From Kiritimatiellota bacterium (lineage in GTDB: Bacteria; Verrucomicrobiota; Kiritimatiellia; JAAZAB01), in assembly GCA_026398415.1 (NCBI GenBank), contig JAPLSY010000029.1, positions 1 to 64,000 on the forward strand: a DNA stretch of 64,000 nt. Direction: 5' to 3'. Position 1 is the first letter of the stretch; each line of letters opens with the position of its first letter. The position numbers were made by a program, and so were the translations under genes. The notes beneath the pieces are model-generated. The model made no database searches and was not told the DNA's origin. It was given only the letters and a program-made list of their open reading frames with translations. Of this stretch, positions 1 through 8,833 are shown one piece after another.

Positions 1-48
<48 letters not shown>

Positions 49-84
49 GATGCAGACGGTAGAAAATCGGTGCGTTGAATGCAA

Positions 85-200
85 GTCTGAAATCAGACGA
101 CAATCTGAAAACGAACAACCGTAGACTATGGACCGTGGACTGTAGGCTGAAGGACGGTCTGAAGAAGACGACGGACACCAGACGCCAGACATCGGAAGGA
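85..200. repeat. degenerate short-word repeat (GACGGAC/CAGACG family, W2)
   Basis: The stretch is built from imperfect repeats of words such as GACGACGGAC, CCAGACGCCAGAC and ACCGTGGACTGTAGGCTG. It has no convincing ORF. The same word family recurs near 9.0 kb, 9.2 kb, 12.05 kb, 15.47 kb and 60.97 kb. It lies between the tRNA-Lys gene and the stop of the debranching enzyme. Nothing else is visible between 49 and 265. Confidence 0.6.
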
Positions 201-265
201 AGTGGCCCTGGGGCCAAGTGGTCGCTTGCTCCGGACACGATGAGGAACAGCGACCGTCCGATGCC

Positions 266-3200
266 TTAAACTTTTTCGCCGACCTGTTTCAACACGCGAT
301 ACAGTTCGGTCACACCCCAAGCCTGGGCATCGCACCCGCGCAGGGTATGCGGGTAATCGCCATCCACAATTTCCGGAATCTGGCCCAGGCAACCACGATT
401 CATGAGCTGAGTGCTGCTGCCCAGCCACGCCAACGCCGCGGAGCGCCCGGCGCCGCCATGTACCCGGACCCAGGCTTCACAGAACGATGGGAACAACCAG
501 GTCCACGCCGTGCCGTTGTGATAGGCCGGCTTGCGGCGTGTATCTTCATCGCCCTCGTACCGTCCCCAGTAAGGCTGCAGGGGATCGTTGAGCAGCCGGT
601 CGCCAAACGCAACGGGCTGGGCATATTCCACGGGCTGATCGGAAAGTGTGCGGATGGCGCCGGGCACAAGCAGTTCCGCGCATGCTTCCAGCACACGTTC
701 GCCGATGGCTTTCTCCGTTACCGCGCCTAAGGTCAATGCCAGGAGCTGATTGGGCCGCAGGGCGTCGTCCGGCATGGCTTGTGCCGCGCTCTGGCCTTTT
801 TGCGCGTGCAGACAATCGGCAAAGTAGCCGCGTGCCTCAGTCCAGAAATACTGGCGAATGGATGCGCGTACGCGGTCGGCCAGTTCCGTCCAGGATGCGG
901 CGTCCGGCCGTGGCCGGACCAAGCCGGCCAGGAACGAGCACGCCGCAAACCAAAGTGCCTGGATTTCGATGGGATAGCCTTCACGGGGCGAGCCGGCAGG
1001 ATGGTTCGTATCCATCCATGTGAAATGGGCCGGACTGAAAATCAAGCCGCTCTCCGGATCCATGCGAATGCCATTAGGCGTGCCCCGCCGATAGCCTTCG
1101 GCAATGGATTCTACAACTTGATGCAAGGTCCTTTTCCCGCAATGTTCCGCCAGTAGGTTCCGCCCTTCAGGAGAGTTGGGATGGCCTACCGTGCGGTAGG
1201 CGTCCGCGCAGGCGACGATAAACCACAGGGGTGCATCGGATGTGTCGCGGTTACGGGCATCGTCGCCGTTAATCATGTTCGGCAACGTTCCATCCTGCTC
1301 GAACGCTGCAAACTGTTTGAGGATTGCCTTGACCTCCTCCAAGCGTCCGGCGGCGATCAAACCGCGCGCGCAGATAAAAGTATCGCGACCCCAGTCGAGG
1401 AACCAGGGATAACCGGCAATCACGGTTTTATGTGCGCCGCGTCGAACGATAAACTGCTGCATGGCACGCTCCAAAATGTCCGGGAGCGGCGCGTCCGGCG
1501 GCGGAAGGTCCCGATCCCGACTCTCCAAAGGTCGGAACGCAATTCGATCGCTTTCCGTCGGTGTTAAAATTTGCGCCAGTAACATCACCGCGGCGCCACC
1601 GGCCAAAGAACTGCGGAAATACCCGGGGCTGAACAAATCGGAATCGGCGTTCATCCCGCGTTCAGCCTCTACGGGATGATGAACCATGTATTGCCATTCG
1701 GACTCCGGCTGAAAGTTGCCGGCAGAAACAGCCACGCGCAACTGCCGGGCGTGGTCCGGCGCGAACGTGAATTCATTTGATTCCGGATGCACGGCGGCAG
1801 GCCAATCCCGCTCCGGGCCCAAGAACGCCTTGGTGTCCTCGTGGAACGAACGGTCTTCGATGTCCGGCCGGATGATCAATTGCACGCTCTGGTCGTCGGC
1901 CAGACAGTTTTCGGCATGTTTACAGGGCAACCGGTAAAACATCAGGCGCACAGCGTTCTGCCCGGGAATCATTTCAGCGTGAATATCGAGGAACACGGAT
2001 TGTCCAAAACCGAACGGCACACGGAAGCGCCACAGACCAAAGTTGTCGCCAAGGTGGAACGCATGCAGGCGGTCGATCGTGATGTCCTGGGAATAGCCTT
2101 GAAACACCAGCCACGCGCGGCAGCGCGTCAGCATGACACGCCGGTCCTCGGGATAATCCGGGTTCAGGTTGCCGGCCAGCAGGGCATCATACCGACTGCG
2201 CACTTCCGCCCACCGCACAGGTGCGCGCAGCATGCCGCCACGCCCGTTGGTGCTGAGCATCATGGGGTGTGTACCGAGCAGTTCCTTGTGGGTGAAAGCC
2301 AACGGTGCGCGCCACGTCGGTCCGAAGGACCAAGTGACCGCTTGCCCCGCCACGTCGGCGGGGTGACGTGGCGGGGCATCGCCCTGCGGCAGGAAGAGCA
2401 GGGGAGCGGTTTCGTGCCGGGTGCGTTCCGGTTCATAAACGGAAAGCTTTAATTGGCCTGCGTGCGTCTCCAGCCGCGCGGCAGTGGGACAGAAGAGGAT
2501 AAAATGGTGACCATCCGCGGCCGGGAGCGAATTTTGTTGTTGGACAACCCGCTTGCCCTCCTCAATCTGCGCGCGGAACGGCGCTGTCGCGCGCAGATAA
2601 AGGAAATGATGGGGCGGGATCATGACCTCGCGTTTCAAATCGCGCGGCCATTCCCAGGTAATGACCCGCGGCGCTGTGCCCGGCGCGTCCTGGCGACGGC
2701 AGAAGGCGCTTGGATTTTCCGCCAGTTCCGTTGCCAGCCGGTCGGGATCCAGCGCGGAAAAATCACCCAGACCACGGAAGGTCTTTACAATCTCCAGCGC
2801 CTTGGCGCGCAAGCCCTGGTGCTGTACGACGTCCGGCGGTAAGGCTTCCGTCTTTGCCAAGGCTTTGCCGGACGAGATGGCGGATAAGCCCTCCTGGCAT
2901 GCCAGGATCAGGTCGAAATCGCGGCGGTCAGGAGTGAGACACAGAACTTCAGCCGGAGCAAGATCAATGCACGCCAAGCCGCCCGATGCGGAGATGGTCA
3001 CCGCGCGGCCGGTCAGCAAATCAGTCAACTCGCGATTCGCCAAGCCAGCATCGCCGGGATTCCAAGCGATCGGCTGAATGGCGTTGTCGTCCAGGTTGAC
3101 CAGGACCAGCAGGCGCTGATCGGTAGTGGGGGAATGGCGCAGGAGCGCGATACTATTGCTATTGCCCTGTTGAATCAGGCGCAGGCGCGCGTTGGCGAAG

Positions 3201-4675
3201 AAGACGGGATGGGTCTGCAGGATACAGTTCAGCCGTGCAATCCGGTCCACCTGGTTTTCGCTAGTATCCCAGGCAAGTGAGGCGCGACCGTGCACGTCAA
3301 TTTTTTCGGTGGCATGCCATTCCACGCCGTTGGCGAAAGCGAAGGCGCCATTACTGGAACAGAGCGCCGAGAGTGCCGTGCGCATGCGGGCGTAAGGAAT
3401 CGAGCGCGACGCCAGGCGGTTGTTGTCGTGCGTTTCGGCGAAGTGCACCAGGAGCCCGTCGGCTTCGGAAATGCGGATGGCATCCGGCAGGTAGGACTCA
3501 ATTTGCCGGCGGTTATAGTTCTGGAAGAGTTCAGAATAGGCCCAATTCAGGTTGGCGATATTAAGGAGTGTCGTGGTGGTTTCCATCTTACCGCCCAAAC
3601 CTTCGAGCAGGAAGAGCGTGTCGGGAAATTCGCGGCGCACAGTGGCGACGATGAATTCCCAGGCGGACACGGGAATCATATAACCGGCATCGCATCGGAA
3701 CCCATCCACGCCGCGCCGGCACCAGGTCAGGAACACCTCCGCTAAATAATGCCACAGTTCCACGTGCTGATGATTGATCTCGGTTAAATCGCTCCATACC
3801 ACGCCCCATGCGCCGGGCGAGCGGATTGTACCGTCGGATTCGCGCAGGAGCCAATCGGGATGCTCGGCGTGAATTTTGGCGGCCCAGCCGGTATGGTTGA
3901 TGGCAATATCCAGAAAGAGGCGCGCGCCGCGCGCGTGCACGGCGTCCACCAGTTCACCGAACTGCTCCAGCGGCGTGGCCTTGGGGTCGAACTCGGCCAG
4001 GGCCGGGTCCACGTCCATGAAATCGAGCGCCGCATAGGGACTGCCAAACGTGCCCATGCGCCCGTAGACGGTTGGTGTGGGATGAATGGGCAGGAGCATG
4101 AGCGTCCGACAGCGCAAGCGGCCGATAATGAAATCCAACTGACGGATGACATCGCGGAATGTGCCCGAGGGCGGAATTACGGCGTAGTCATTGGCTTGCA
4201 GGGCCTGGATGCCTTTTGTTTGTCCCGGAGTGAAAGCCAGTGGTGTGCGCCGCTCCTGGCCGAACTGCCGGACAAACGCATTGTAAAGGCTATTGGCGCA
4301 GCAATATTCCGCCGGGTGCACATTGATCACGGTGTTTGTGCCTTCCGGCCAGCGGGGCTGACTTGCACCCTCCGGCAGGAACAGCGCCTTGGCCTCGAAA
4401 TGACCGGCTTCCAGCAATGGCAGGGTCAGGCGATAGAGCCGGTCGTCAACCCGTGTCATGGGAATATCGAACCAGTCCTCGGCCAGGCGCTTCTGGTGTT
4501 CAGCGGCTTCACGGATGATCTCGCGACGCGCGGTTTCGGCGTGGCCGATATTGGTGCGCAAACGGGCCTCGCCCCGTTCCGGACGTGGCAATCGGAGCGT
4601 GAATTCAATCATATCGCCGCAAAAGGCCAGCCGGTGTTGTCCGGGAGAAGGTGTTTGTTCCAGGAGCGTGTTCAT
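266..4675 (-). CDS. bifunctional glycogen debranching enzyme (GH13 amylase-like + GDE_C amylo-1,6-glucosidase)
   Basis: This 1469-residue cytoplasmic enzyme (no signal peptide) should shorten and debranch glycogen or related alpha-glucans. The N-terminal GH13 domain shows all four family regions: DIAINH (D256 to H261), GFRCDAG (R327, nucleophile D329), LFLLEGLGG (acid/base E358) and ETHDNNR (H416, D417). A long central part (about 600-1060) resembles a GDE N-terminal beta region. The C-terminal (alpha/alpha)6 domain from about 1074 has the debranching-enzyme signatures AGYPWFLDWGRD (about 1087), WMDT (about 1220), YPIEIQALW and AYHNGTAWTW. The order, transferase-like GH13 first and glucosidase last, resembles eukaryotic debranching enzyme of about 1500 residues. 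Whether the GH13 part is a 4-alpha-glucanotransferase or a hydrolase cannot be told by eye. The next minus-strand gene starts about 140 bases upstream. Confidence 0.92.
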   Translation of the reverse strand: MNTLLEQTPSPGQHRLAFCGDMIEFTLRLPRPERGEARLRTNIGHAETARREIIREAAEHQKRLAEDWFDIPMTRVDDRLYRLTLPLLEAGHFEAKALFLPEGASQPRWPEGTNTVINVHPAEYCCANSLYNAFVRQFGQERRTPLAFTPGQTKGIQALQANDYAVIPPSGTFRDVIRQLDFIIGRLRCRTLMLLPIHPTPTVYGRMGTFGSPYAALDFMDVDPALAEFDPKATPLEQFGELVDAVHARGARLFLDIAINHTGWAAKIHAEHPDWLLRESDGTIRSPGAWGVVWSDLTEINHQHVELWHYLAEVFLTWCRRGVDGFRCDAGYMIPVSAWEFIVATVRREFPDTLFLLEGLGGKMETTTTLLNIANLNWAYSELFQNYNRRQIESYLPDAIRISEADGLLVHFAETHDNNRLASRSIPYARMRTALSALCSSNGAFAFANGVEWHATEKIDVHGRASLAWDTSENQVDRIARLNCILQTHPVFFANARLRLIQQGNSNSIALLRHSPTTDQRLLVLVNLDDNAIQPIAWNPGDAGLANRELTDLLTGRAVTISASGGLACIDLAPAEVLCLTPDRRDFDLILACQEGLSAISSGKALAKTEALPPDVVQHQGLRAKALEIVKTFRGLGDFSALDPDRLATELAENPSAFCRRQDAPGTAPRVITWEWPRDLKREVMIPPHHFLYLRATAPFRAQIEEGKRVVQQQNSLPAADGHHFILFCPTAARLETHAGQLKLSVYEPERTRHETAPLLFLPQGDAPPRHPADVAGQAVTWSFGPTWRAPLAFTHKELLGTHPMMLSTNGRGGMLRAPVRWAEVRSRYDALLAGNLNPDYPEDRRVMLTRCRAWLVFQGYSQDITIDRLHAFHLGDNFGLWRFRVPFGFGQSVFLDIHAEMIPGQNAVRLMFYRLPCKHAENCLADDQSVQLIIRPDIEDRSFHEDTKAFLGPERDWPAAVHPESNEFTFAPDHARQLRVAVSAGNFQPESEWQYMVHHPVEAERGMNADSDLFSPGYFRSSLAGGAAVMLLAQILTPTESDRIAFRPLESRDRDLPPPDAPLPDILERAMQQFIVRRGAHKTVIAGYPWFLDWGRDTFICARGLIAAGRLEEVKAILKQFAAFEQDGTLPNMINGDDARNRDTSDAPLWFIVACADAYRTVGHPNSPEGRNLLAEHCGKRTLHQVVESIAEGYRRGTPNGIRMDPESGLIFSPAHFTWMDTNHPAGSPREGYPIEIQALWFAACSFLAGLVRPRPDAASWTELADRVRASIRQYFWTEARGYFADCLHAQKGQSAAQAMPDDALRPNQLLALTLGAVTEKAIGERVLEACAELLVPGAIRTLSDQPVEYAQPVAFGDRLLNDPLQPYWGRYEGDEDTRRKPAYHNGTAWTWLFPSFCEAWVRVHGGAGRSAALAWLGSSTQLMNRGCLGQIPEIVDGDYPHTLRGCDAQAWGVTELYRVLKQVGEKV

Positions 4676-4817
4676 CGGGGTTTATTGTGGCAGAGATGGA
4701 TGGGAAAAACGAGTTTTTTCGGACGCCGAACGTGGCGCAGGGTTCAAGCACGGGGTGGTCCCGCGCGGTGCATTGTAAGCGATGCGCCGTGTGTTCCGTT
4801 GATTCCTTGCCATGTCC

Positions 4818-6059
4818 TTATGCGTTCCGCGCCACATCCATGGCAATCGCGGCCCAGCGGTCCAGACGTTCCGGTTGTTGGTTCACGGTGGTGATGTCCT
4901 TGAGAATGAACTCACGCCGATTCCGGTGGGTTTGCTTTGCCACAGTCTGGAGATGGGTGCGTACCAGCTTATCATCGAACGAGGTCATTGCCAGGTGCGC
5001 CGGATTCGGCTTGTACGAGAACACGTAGTCCGCCCCGATCCGTTCGGAGGCGGTCTCGACGTGGACCCAGGGGCTCATGGAGATCTTCCGCAGGTTTTTC
5101 ACGGTCCGCAGAATCCCGATCTTGGTGTGCAGCGGCTCGCAGCAGCCGTAGTAGGTCAGGCGATACCGCTCCATAAGCGGCCGCTCGTACTGGAGCGCAA
5201 ACTCCTCGTGCATGTTGGGCGAGACCTCGGAGAAAATCTGGGCCGTGGCGCAGCCCCACTGCTCCCTGGGCGTAACCTTGTGGCCGTCCGGATTCACGGA
5301 CGGCAGTTCGTCCGTGATGCCAAGGCCGCCGGAGCCCACGCGCCAGTTGCCGTTACCCACATCCAGCATACCGAGCTCGATCTGCGTGTCGACCACCTCG
5401 TTCAGGGCGTGCATGAAATTGCGCAGCAGCCGGTGCACGAGCTCCGGTCTGTCGTACATGTCAGTGTAGAGTTGCTGGATGCCGTACCAGTGGATCATCT
5501 GGTCCCACGGAGAATGCCACTGGGTGACGATGCCGCGCTTCTTCACGGGGATCACGCCGTCAAAGATCTCGCCCAACGTCCGGTAGTTTTGCTCCGTCGC
5601 CTCCCTGTCGAACCAGACCTTCGGCGTGACGATCTTGTCCGCATCGGCAAGCTCATGGATCACGGGGCGGTAGCCGACGTTCTGGCCGTCCGGGCTTTGT
5701 TCCAGCTGTTCCTCGATACCGTAGTCCGCATAACTGCTGGTGGGCCCGCCCACGATGCCGGAATAGATCACGGGGTCAATGACCATGTCGCAGCGGAAAT
5801 GGTTCCACTGGTACAACTCGCACCGGAGCCCCCGTTCGATGTTCTGTGCAAACGGGTCCGCGCATTGCAGGGCCAATTCGCCGCCCGGGTTGAGCTCGTG
5901 CCAGGGGATTTCGTTGATCCAGACCAGCGGCCGCGTGGGCTGGAGCCGGTTGAGTTGATTCCAGAGCGCCGCGGTTTCGCTCTGCACCGGCAGGGATCCA
6001 ATCTCGCACTTTTTCCTGCCCAGCTCGCGAAGAATGGATTGGTCTTTCTTATGGATAAT
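4818..6059 (-). CDS. uroporphyrinogen decarboxylase (URO-D)-superfamily protein, probable ATT start
   Basis: This protein belongs to the URO-D/MtaA/CmuA-like superfamily of TIM-barrel enzymes, whose members decarboxylate uroporphyrinogen or transfer methyl groups to thiols or corrinoids. The divergent subgroup here is common in environmental bacteria and has no assigned substrate. The first ordinary start is a GTG at 5987 (389 residues), but homology-like sequence (DQSILRELGRKKCEIGSLPV) continues upstream in the same frame to a stop at 6105-6107 with no ATG, GTG or TTG on the way. A strong AAGGAG lies just before two ATT codons (6062-6060 and 6059-6057), at 5 and 8 bases. I therefore place the start at ATT 6059, giving about 413 residues. 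A sequencing or assembly error, or real use of GTG 5987, are the alternatives. It is convergent with no neighbour and stands alone between the debranching enzyme and exbB. Confidence 0.8.
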   Translation of the reverse strand: MIHKKDQSILRELGRKKCEIGSLPVQSETAALWNQLNRLQPTRPLVWINEIPWHELNPGGELALQCADPFAQNIERGLRCELYQWNHFRCDMVIDPVIYSGIVGGPTSSYADYGIEEQLEQSPDGQNVGYRPVIHELADADKIVTPKVWFDREATEQNYRTLGEIFDGVIPVKKRGIVTQWHSPWDQMIHWYGIQQLYTDMYDRPELVHRLLRNFMHALNEVVDTQIELGMLDVGNGNWRVGSGGLGITDELPSVNPDGHKVTPREQWGCATAQIFSEVSPNMHEEFALQYERPLMERYRLTYYGCCEPLHTKIGILRTVKNLRKISMSPWVHVETASERIGADYVFSYKPNPAHLAMTSFDDKLVRTHLQTVAKQTHRNRREFILKDITTVNQQPERLDRWAAIAMDVARNA

Positions 6060-6250
6060 AATACCGGCTCCTTGTACAAGAAAACGGTCGTTGCGTACGG
6101 TGTTTCAATTCTCGATCCGAAGGCAAAGGCACAGCGTCATTCCCGCGCCGGGGAGGCGTGTGCAGAAATGCCATTTTCCAGTTTGGAACGTAAAAACCCA
6201 GGCAGAATGCCATTCCGTTGCCCGGAAATCAAGGCCTGGTTCCGCCCCCT

Positions 6251-6274
6251 GATCCGCACTTAACGACGCGGATC
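6251..6274. repeat. perfect inverted repeat upstream of exbB
   Basis: GATCCGC and GCGGATC face each other across a 10-base loop, about 55 bases before the exbB start. It could be an operator or a hairpin in the 5' leader. There is no T-run, so a terminator is unlikely. Confidence 0.4.
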
Positions 6275-6328
6275 AAGGGATGCCCTCCGACCTTGACTTT
6301 ACGGCGGCTGTGTGCTGGAGTAGTCGCC

Positions 6329-6982
6329 ATGTATGGATATGACGTCATCCGGGATTTCTTCATCAAGGGTGGGCCGGTTCTCTGGCCGCTCGTGGCCTGT
6401 TCGCTGGTGTCGCTGACCATTACGATCGAACGGATGCTCTTCTGGTGGCGGGCGGAGCGGCGTAACCGGCAGGGTGCAACCGCCCTGGAAGACCTGTTTG
6501 AACACACGGAACAGGGTCGGTTTGAACAGGCTTTGGAGATTGGACGAAGCCAGGATACCGCCATCCTGCGCGTGCTGACCGCAGGGCTAAAGCACCGCCG
6601 TTACGGGTTGGCCGAAAACATGGAAATCGCCGCCAATGACGAGATCGCCCGCATGAAGCACGGACTCTCCGCCCTGGACACCATCATCACCATGGCGCCG
6701 CTCCTGGGGATCCTCGGGACGGTCTTCGGTATCATCCGTTCGTTTCACGTGCTCGGCATGGACGATATCCAGAGTTCAGCCGCCGTGACGCGCGGCGTGG
6801 CGGAGTCGCTCATCAACACGGCGGCGGGGATCACCGTGGCGCTCCTGACGCTGGTGCCGTTCAATGCCTTCGTCAGCAAGGTCCAGCGGGAAACCCGGCG
6901 CCTGGAGCAAACGATTGCCCAGTTTGAAACCGCCTACCGGAAGGGAACCGATCATGCGCCTGACGACCGGCTACGAGTATAA
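6329..6982 (+). CDS. exbB: MotA/TolQ/ExbB proton channel family protein
   Basis: This inner-membrane protein (217 residues from the chosen start) should form, with the next gene, the proton-driven motor that energises TonB- or Tol-type transport across the outer membrane. It has one N-terminal membrane segment (about 14-32, WPLVACSLVSLTITI), a cytoplasmic helical stretch, and the TolQ/ExbB core with two membrane helices, including LDTIITMAPLLGILGTVFGI and a second segment in AGITVALLTLVPF. The start ATG at 6329 follows CTGGAG by 8 bases. A longer reading frame from 6218 has a non-membrane-protein N-terminus and is rejected. The 3' end overlaps exbD by 29 bases, which indicates translational coupling. 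Confidence 0.9.
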   Translation: MYGYDVIRDFFIKGGPVLWPLVACSLVSLTITIERMLFWWRAERRNRQGATALEDLFEHTEQGRFEQALEIGRSQDTAILRVLTAGLKHRRYGLAENMEIAANDEIARMKHGLSALDTIITMAPLLGILGTVFGIIRSFHVLGMDDIQSSAAVTRGVAESLINTAAGITVALLTLVPFNAFVSKVQRETRRLEQTIAQFETAYRKGTDHAPDDRLRV

Positions 6983-7352
6983 GAAGGCGCGGATCGAGCT
7001 TATCCCCCTGCTGGACGTGGTTTTCCTGCTCCTCGTGTTTTTCATCTACGCCATTCTTTCCATGTCGGTGCACCAGGGCGTGCGCGTCACGCTCCCCGTC
7101 GCTTCCGGCGAGGCCCAGCAGAAGACAATCGTGCGGATTGTGCTGGACGCCAAAAACACGCTGGCCCTGGATGGTATGCCCTGCAACATGAATGACTGCG
7201 TCAAGCGCGTGGCGGAGCGCGTCCGGCGCGCTCCCTGCGCCGTGCTTATTTGCGGCGATCGCCAGGCGGAGCTCGGCATCGGGATCGAACTGCTTTCCCG
7301 GCTCCGGACCGCCGGCGTGCCGTCGGTGGCGTTTGAAGTGCAGAGCCGGTAA
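6954..7352 (+). CDS. exbD: ExbD/TolR biopolymer transport protein
   Basis: This 132-residue protein has a short cytoplasmic N-terminus, one membrane helix containing the family's essential aspartate (ELIPLLDVVFLLLVFFIY, about residues 16-33), and a periplasmic domain that ends in ELLSRLRTAGVPSVAFEVQ. It should be the stator partner of ExbB. The start at 6954 lies inside the 3' end of exbB and is preceded by AAGGGA. A longer frame from 6864 is the exbB shadow. The TonB-type partner is probably the gene at 8834, beyond an inserted peptidase gene. Confidence 0.9.
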   Translation: MRLTTGYEYKKARIELIPLLDVVFLLLVFFIYAILSMSVHQGVRVTLPVASGEAQQKTIVRIVLDAKNTLALDGMPCNMNDCVKRVAERVRRAPCAVLICGDRQAELGIGIELLSRLRTAGVPSVAFEVQSR

Positions 7353-7356
7353 TTCA

Positions 7357-7386
7357 GGTTTTTTGACAGGATTAACAGGATTGACG
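7357..7386. repeat. short-word repeat (GGATTAACAGGATTGAC family, W3)
   Basis: Directly after exbD, the words GACAGGATTAACAGGATTGAC repeat an AGGATT unit. The same words, in both orientations, bound the 182-base element at 42.6-42.8 kb. Confidence 0.6.
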
Positions 7387-7458
7387 GAGGCGCTGATCCG
7401 CTTGCGTGATATTTTACAGATAACTGGCAAAGATAATTAAATTGCGGAGACTGAAATA

Positions 7459-8766
7459 ATGGAGTTGCAAAAAGCATCTGCTGAATTACTGGAGCGGCAT
7501 CTTCGGGAACTTACCGAACACATCGGGATAAGGCTGGCCGGTTCCGAAAACGAGCGGCGGGCCGCCGCGTATCTCGATAAAATATTCCGCCGTTATGCGC
7601 CATCAAGCCGGATTGAGAAATTCCCGGTATGGGAACGGACGGTGAAAGCGGAGCGCCTGGAAATAAAAATAAATGGGAAATGGAAAACGTTCCCATGCTC
7701 ACTATTCGGTTCAGCGCCGGGAACGGGCGGAAAAAGCATTGCAGGAGATTTATGCTTTTTTGTGTCAGCGGTTGACTACCAGCGGAAAGATATTTCCTAT
7801 CTTAAGGGCAAGGCCGTGGTTCACTTGGGCTGTCATATTGAAAATGAATCGGATTATCGGCGGCTGATGCAGGCCCAACCGGCATTTCTGCTGTTTGTTG
7901 ACACCCGTTATCCGGCAAACGCGGCATTGGCGGACGGCTTGTTCCCTTCGTATGTGGCCAAATTCGGGGCTAAACCTACCGTCAACGTAGCTTATATGGA
8001 TGCCTGGAGTTGGAAGCAGAACGGAGCAACGGAAGCAAAATTGCGCATCGAAGGCGACCGGAAGAGTAGTTTTTCGCGGAATGTTATCGCGGAGATTCCG
8101 GGAACGGAACCCGGTTGCGGTATAATATTTGCCGGCGGTCATCACGATACCCAGGCCGGTTCGGTCGGCGCCGATGATAATGCCACGGGCAGCGTGGCGC
8201 TGCTTGAACTGGCGAGAATTCTGTCCGGCCTTAAATTGAAAAGAACGGTGCGGCTGATCAGCTTCGGCGCAGAAGAGCAGCTTTCGATGGGCAGCGCTGA
8301 ATATGTGCGGGTGCACCGCAATGAAATTGAACGAAGCGGAGTTTTCATGTTCAATCTCGATAGTTACGGCTCGCTGATGGGCTGGACGGAGGTCAACTAC
8401 AATGGTGACAAAGCCATTGAAAGACTGCTGAAATCATGTTTTAAACGGCAGAATATTTACGTGCATTATGCATCGGGTGTTGTTCCTTACACGGACCAGT
8501 TCGCCTTTGCCGCCGCGGGAGTCCCGGGACTGTGGGTTTACCGGAAAAACTGTGAAGCGGGAAGATTTTTTCACCATCGCCACGACGATACGGTCAAGAT
8601 GCTTTCAATGGAACTGATCGCGCGCCATATTAATGCGGCGGCGGAGTTTATAAGCAATTTGGCCGACGCTGAAACTATGCCATTTAAAAAGAAGATTCCA
8701 GACAAACAGGCCGCAGAAATTAGACATAACTGGGAATCCCTTTTCGGAGGTTGGCAGGGATTCTGA
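7459..8766 (+). CDS. M28 family zinc aminopeptidase-like protein
   Basis: This 435-residue protein has the M28 metal-binding sequence set: GGHHDTQ (His), GADDNATG (bridging Asp), SFGAEEQLSMG (Glu pair), FNLDSYG (Asp) and a late HHRHDD (His). An insert at about 90-170 (GDLCFFV... VVHLGC... AFLLFVDTR) looks like a protease-associated (PA) domain, as in carboxypeptidase Q-type members. No signal peptide is visible, so it may act in the cytoplasm, or the export signal is not of a standard kind. The substrate is unknown; members cleave N-terminal residues from peptides. It sits between exbD and the TonB-like gene, after a W3 repeat. Its DNA looks more A-rich than its neighbours, so it may be an insertion into an exb-ton operon. 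Confidence 0.85.
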   Translation: MELQKASAELLERHLRELTEHIGIRLAGSENERRAAAYLDKIFRRYAPSSRIEKFPVWERTVKAERLEIKINGKWKTFPCSLFGSAPGTGGKSIAGDLCFFVSAVDYQRKDISYLKGKAVVHLGCHIENESDYRRLMQAQPAFLLFVDTRYPANAALADGLFPSYVAKFGAKPTVNVAYMDAWSWKQNGATEAKLRIEGDRKSSFSRNVIAEIPGTEPGCGIIFAGGHHDTQAGSVGADDNATGSVALLELARILSGLKLKRTVRLISFGAEEQLSMGSAEYVRVHRNEIERSGVFMFNLDSYGSLMGWTEVNYNGDKAIERLLKSCFKRQNIYVHYASGVVPYTDQFAFAAAGVPGLWVYRKNCEAGRFFHHRHDDTVKMLSMELIARHINAAAEFISNLADAETMPFKKKIPDKQAAEIRHNWESLFGGWQGF

Positions 8767-8833
8767 GCAAGATTATCATTGCCTTATCAGTGCCAAGCCT
8801 TGGGAATTCGTCATTGCGTAATGACTGCAAATC

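Noticed and set aside
266..4675. Many plus-strand reading frames opposite the debranching enzyme
   Set aside because: They are complementary shadows of a high-GC gene with clear enzyme motifs, and none has family motifs or a good ribosome-binding site.
4812..6263. A 483-codon plus-strand frame opposite the URO-D-like gene
   Set aside because: It has no recognisable domain and runs antisense to a gene with family sequence. It is a composition artefact.
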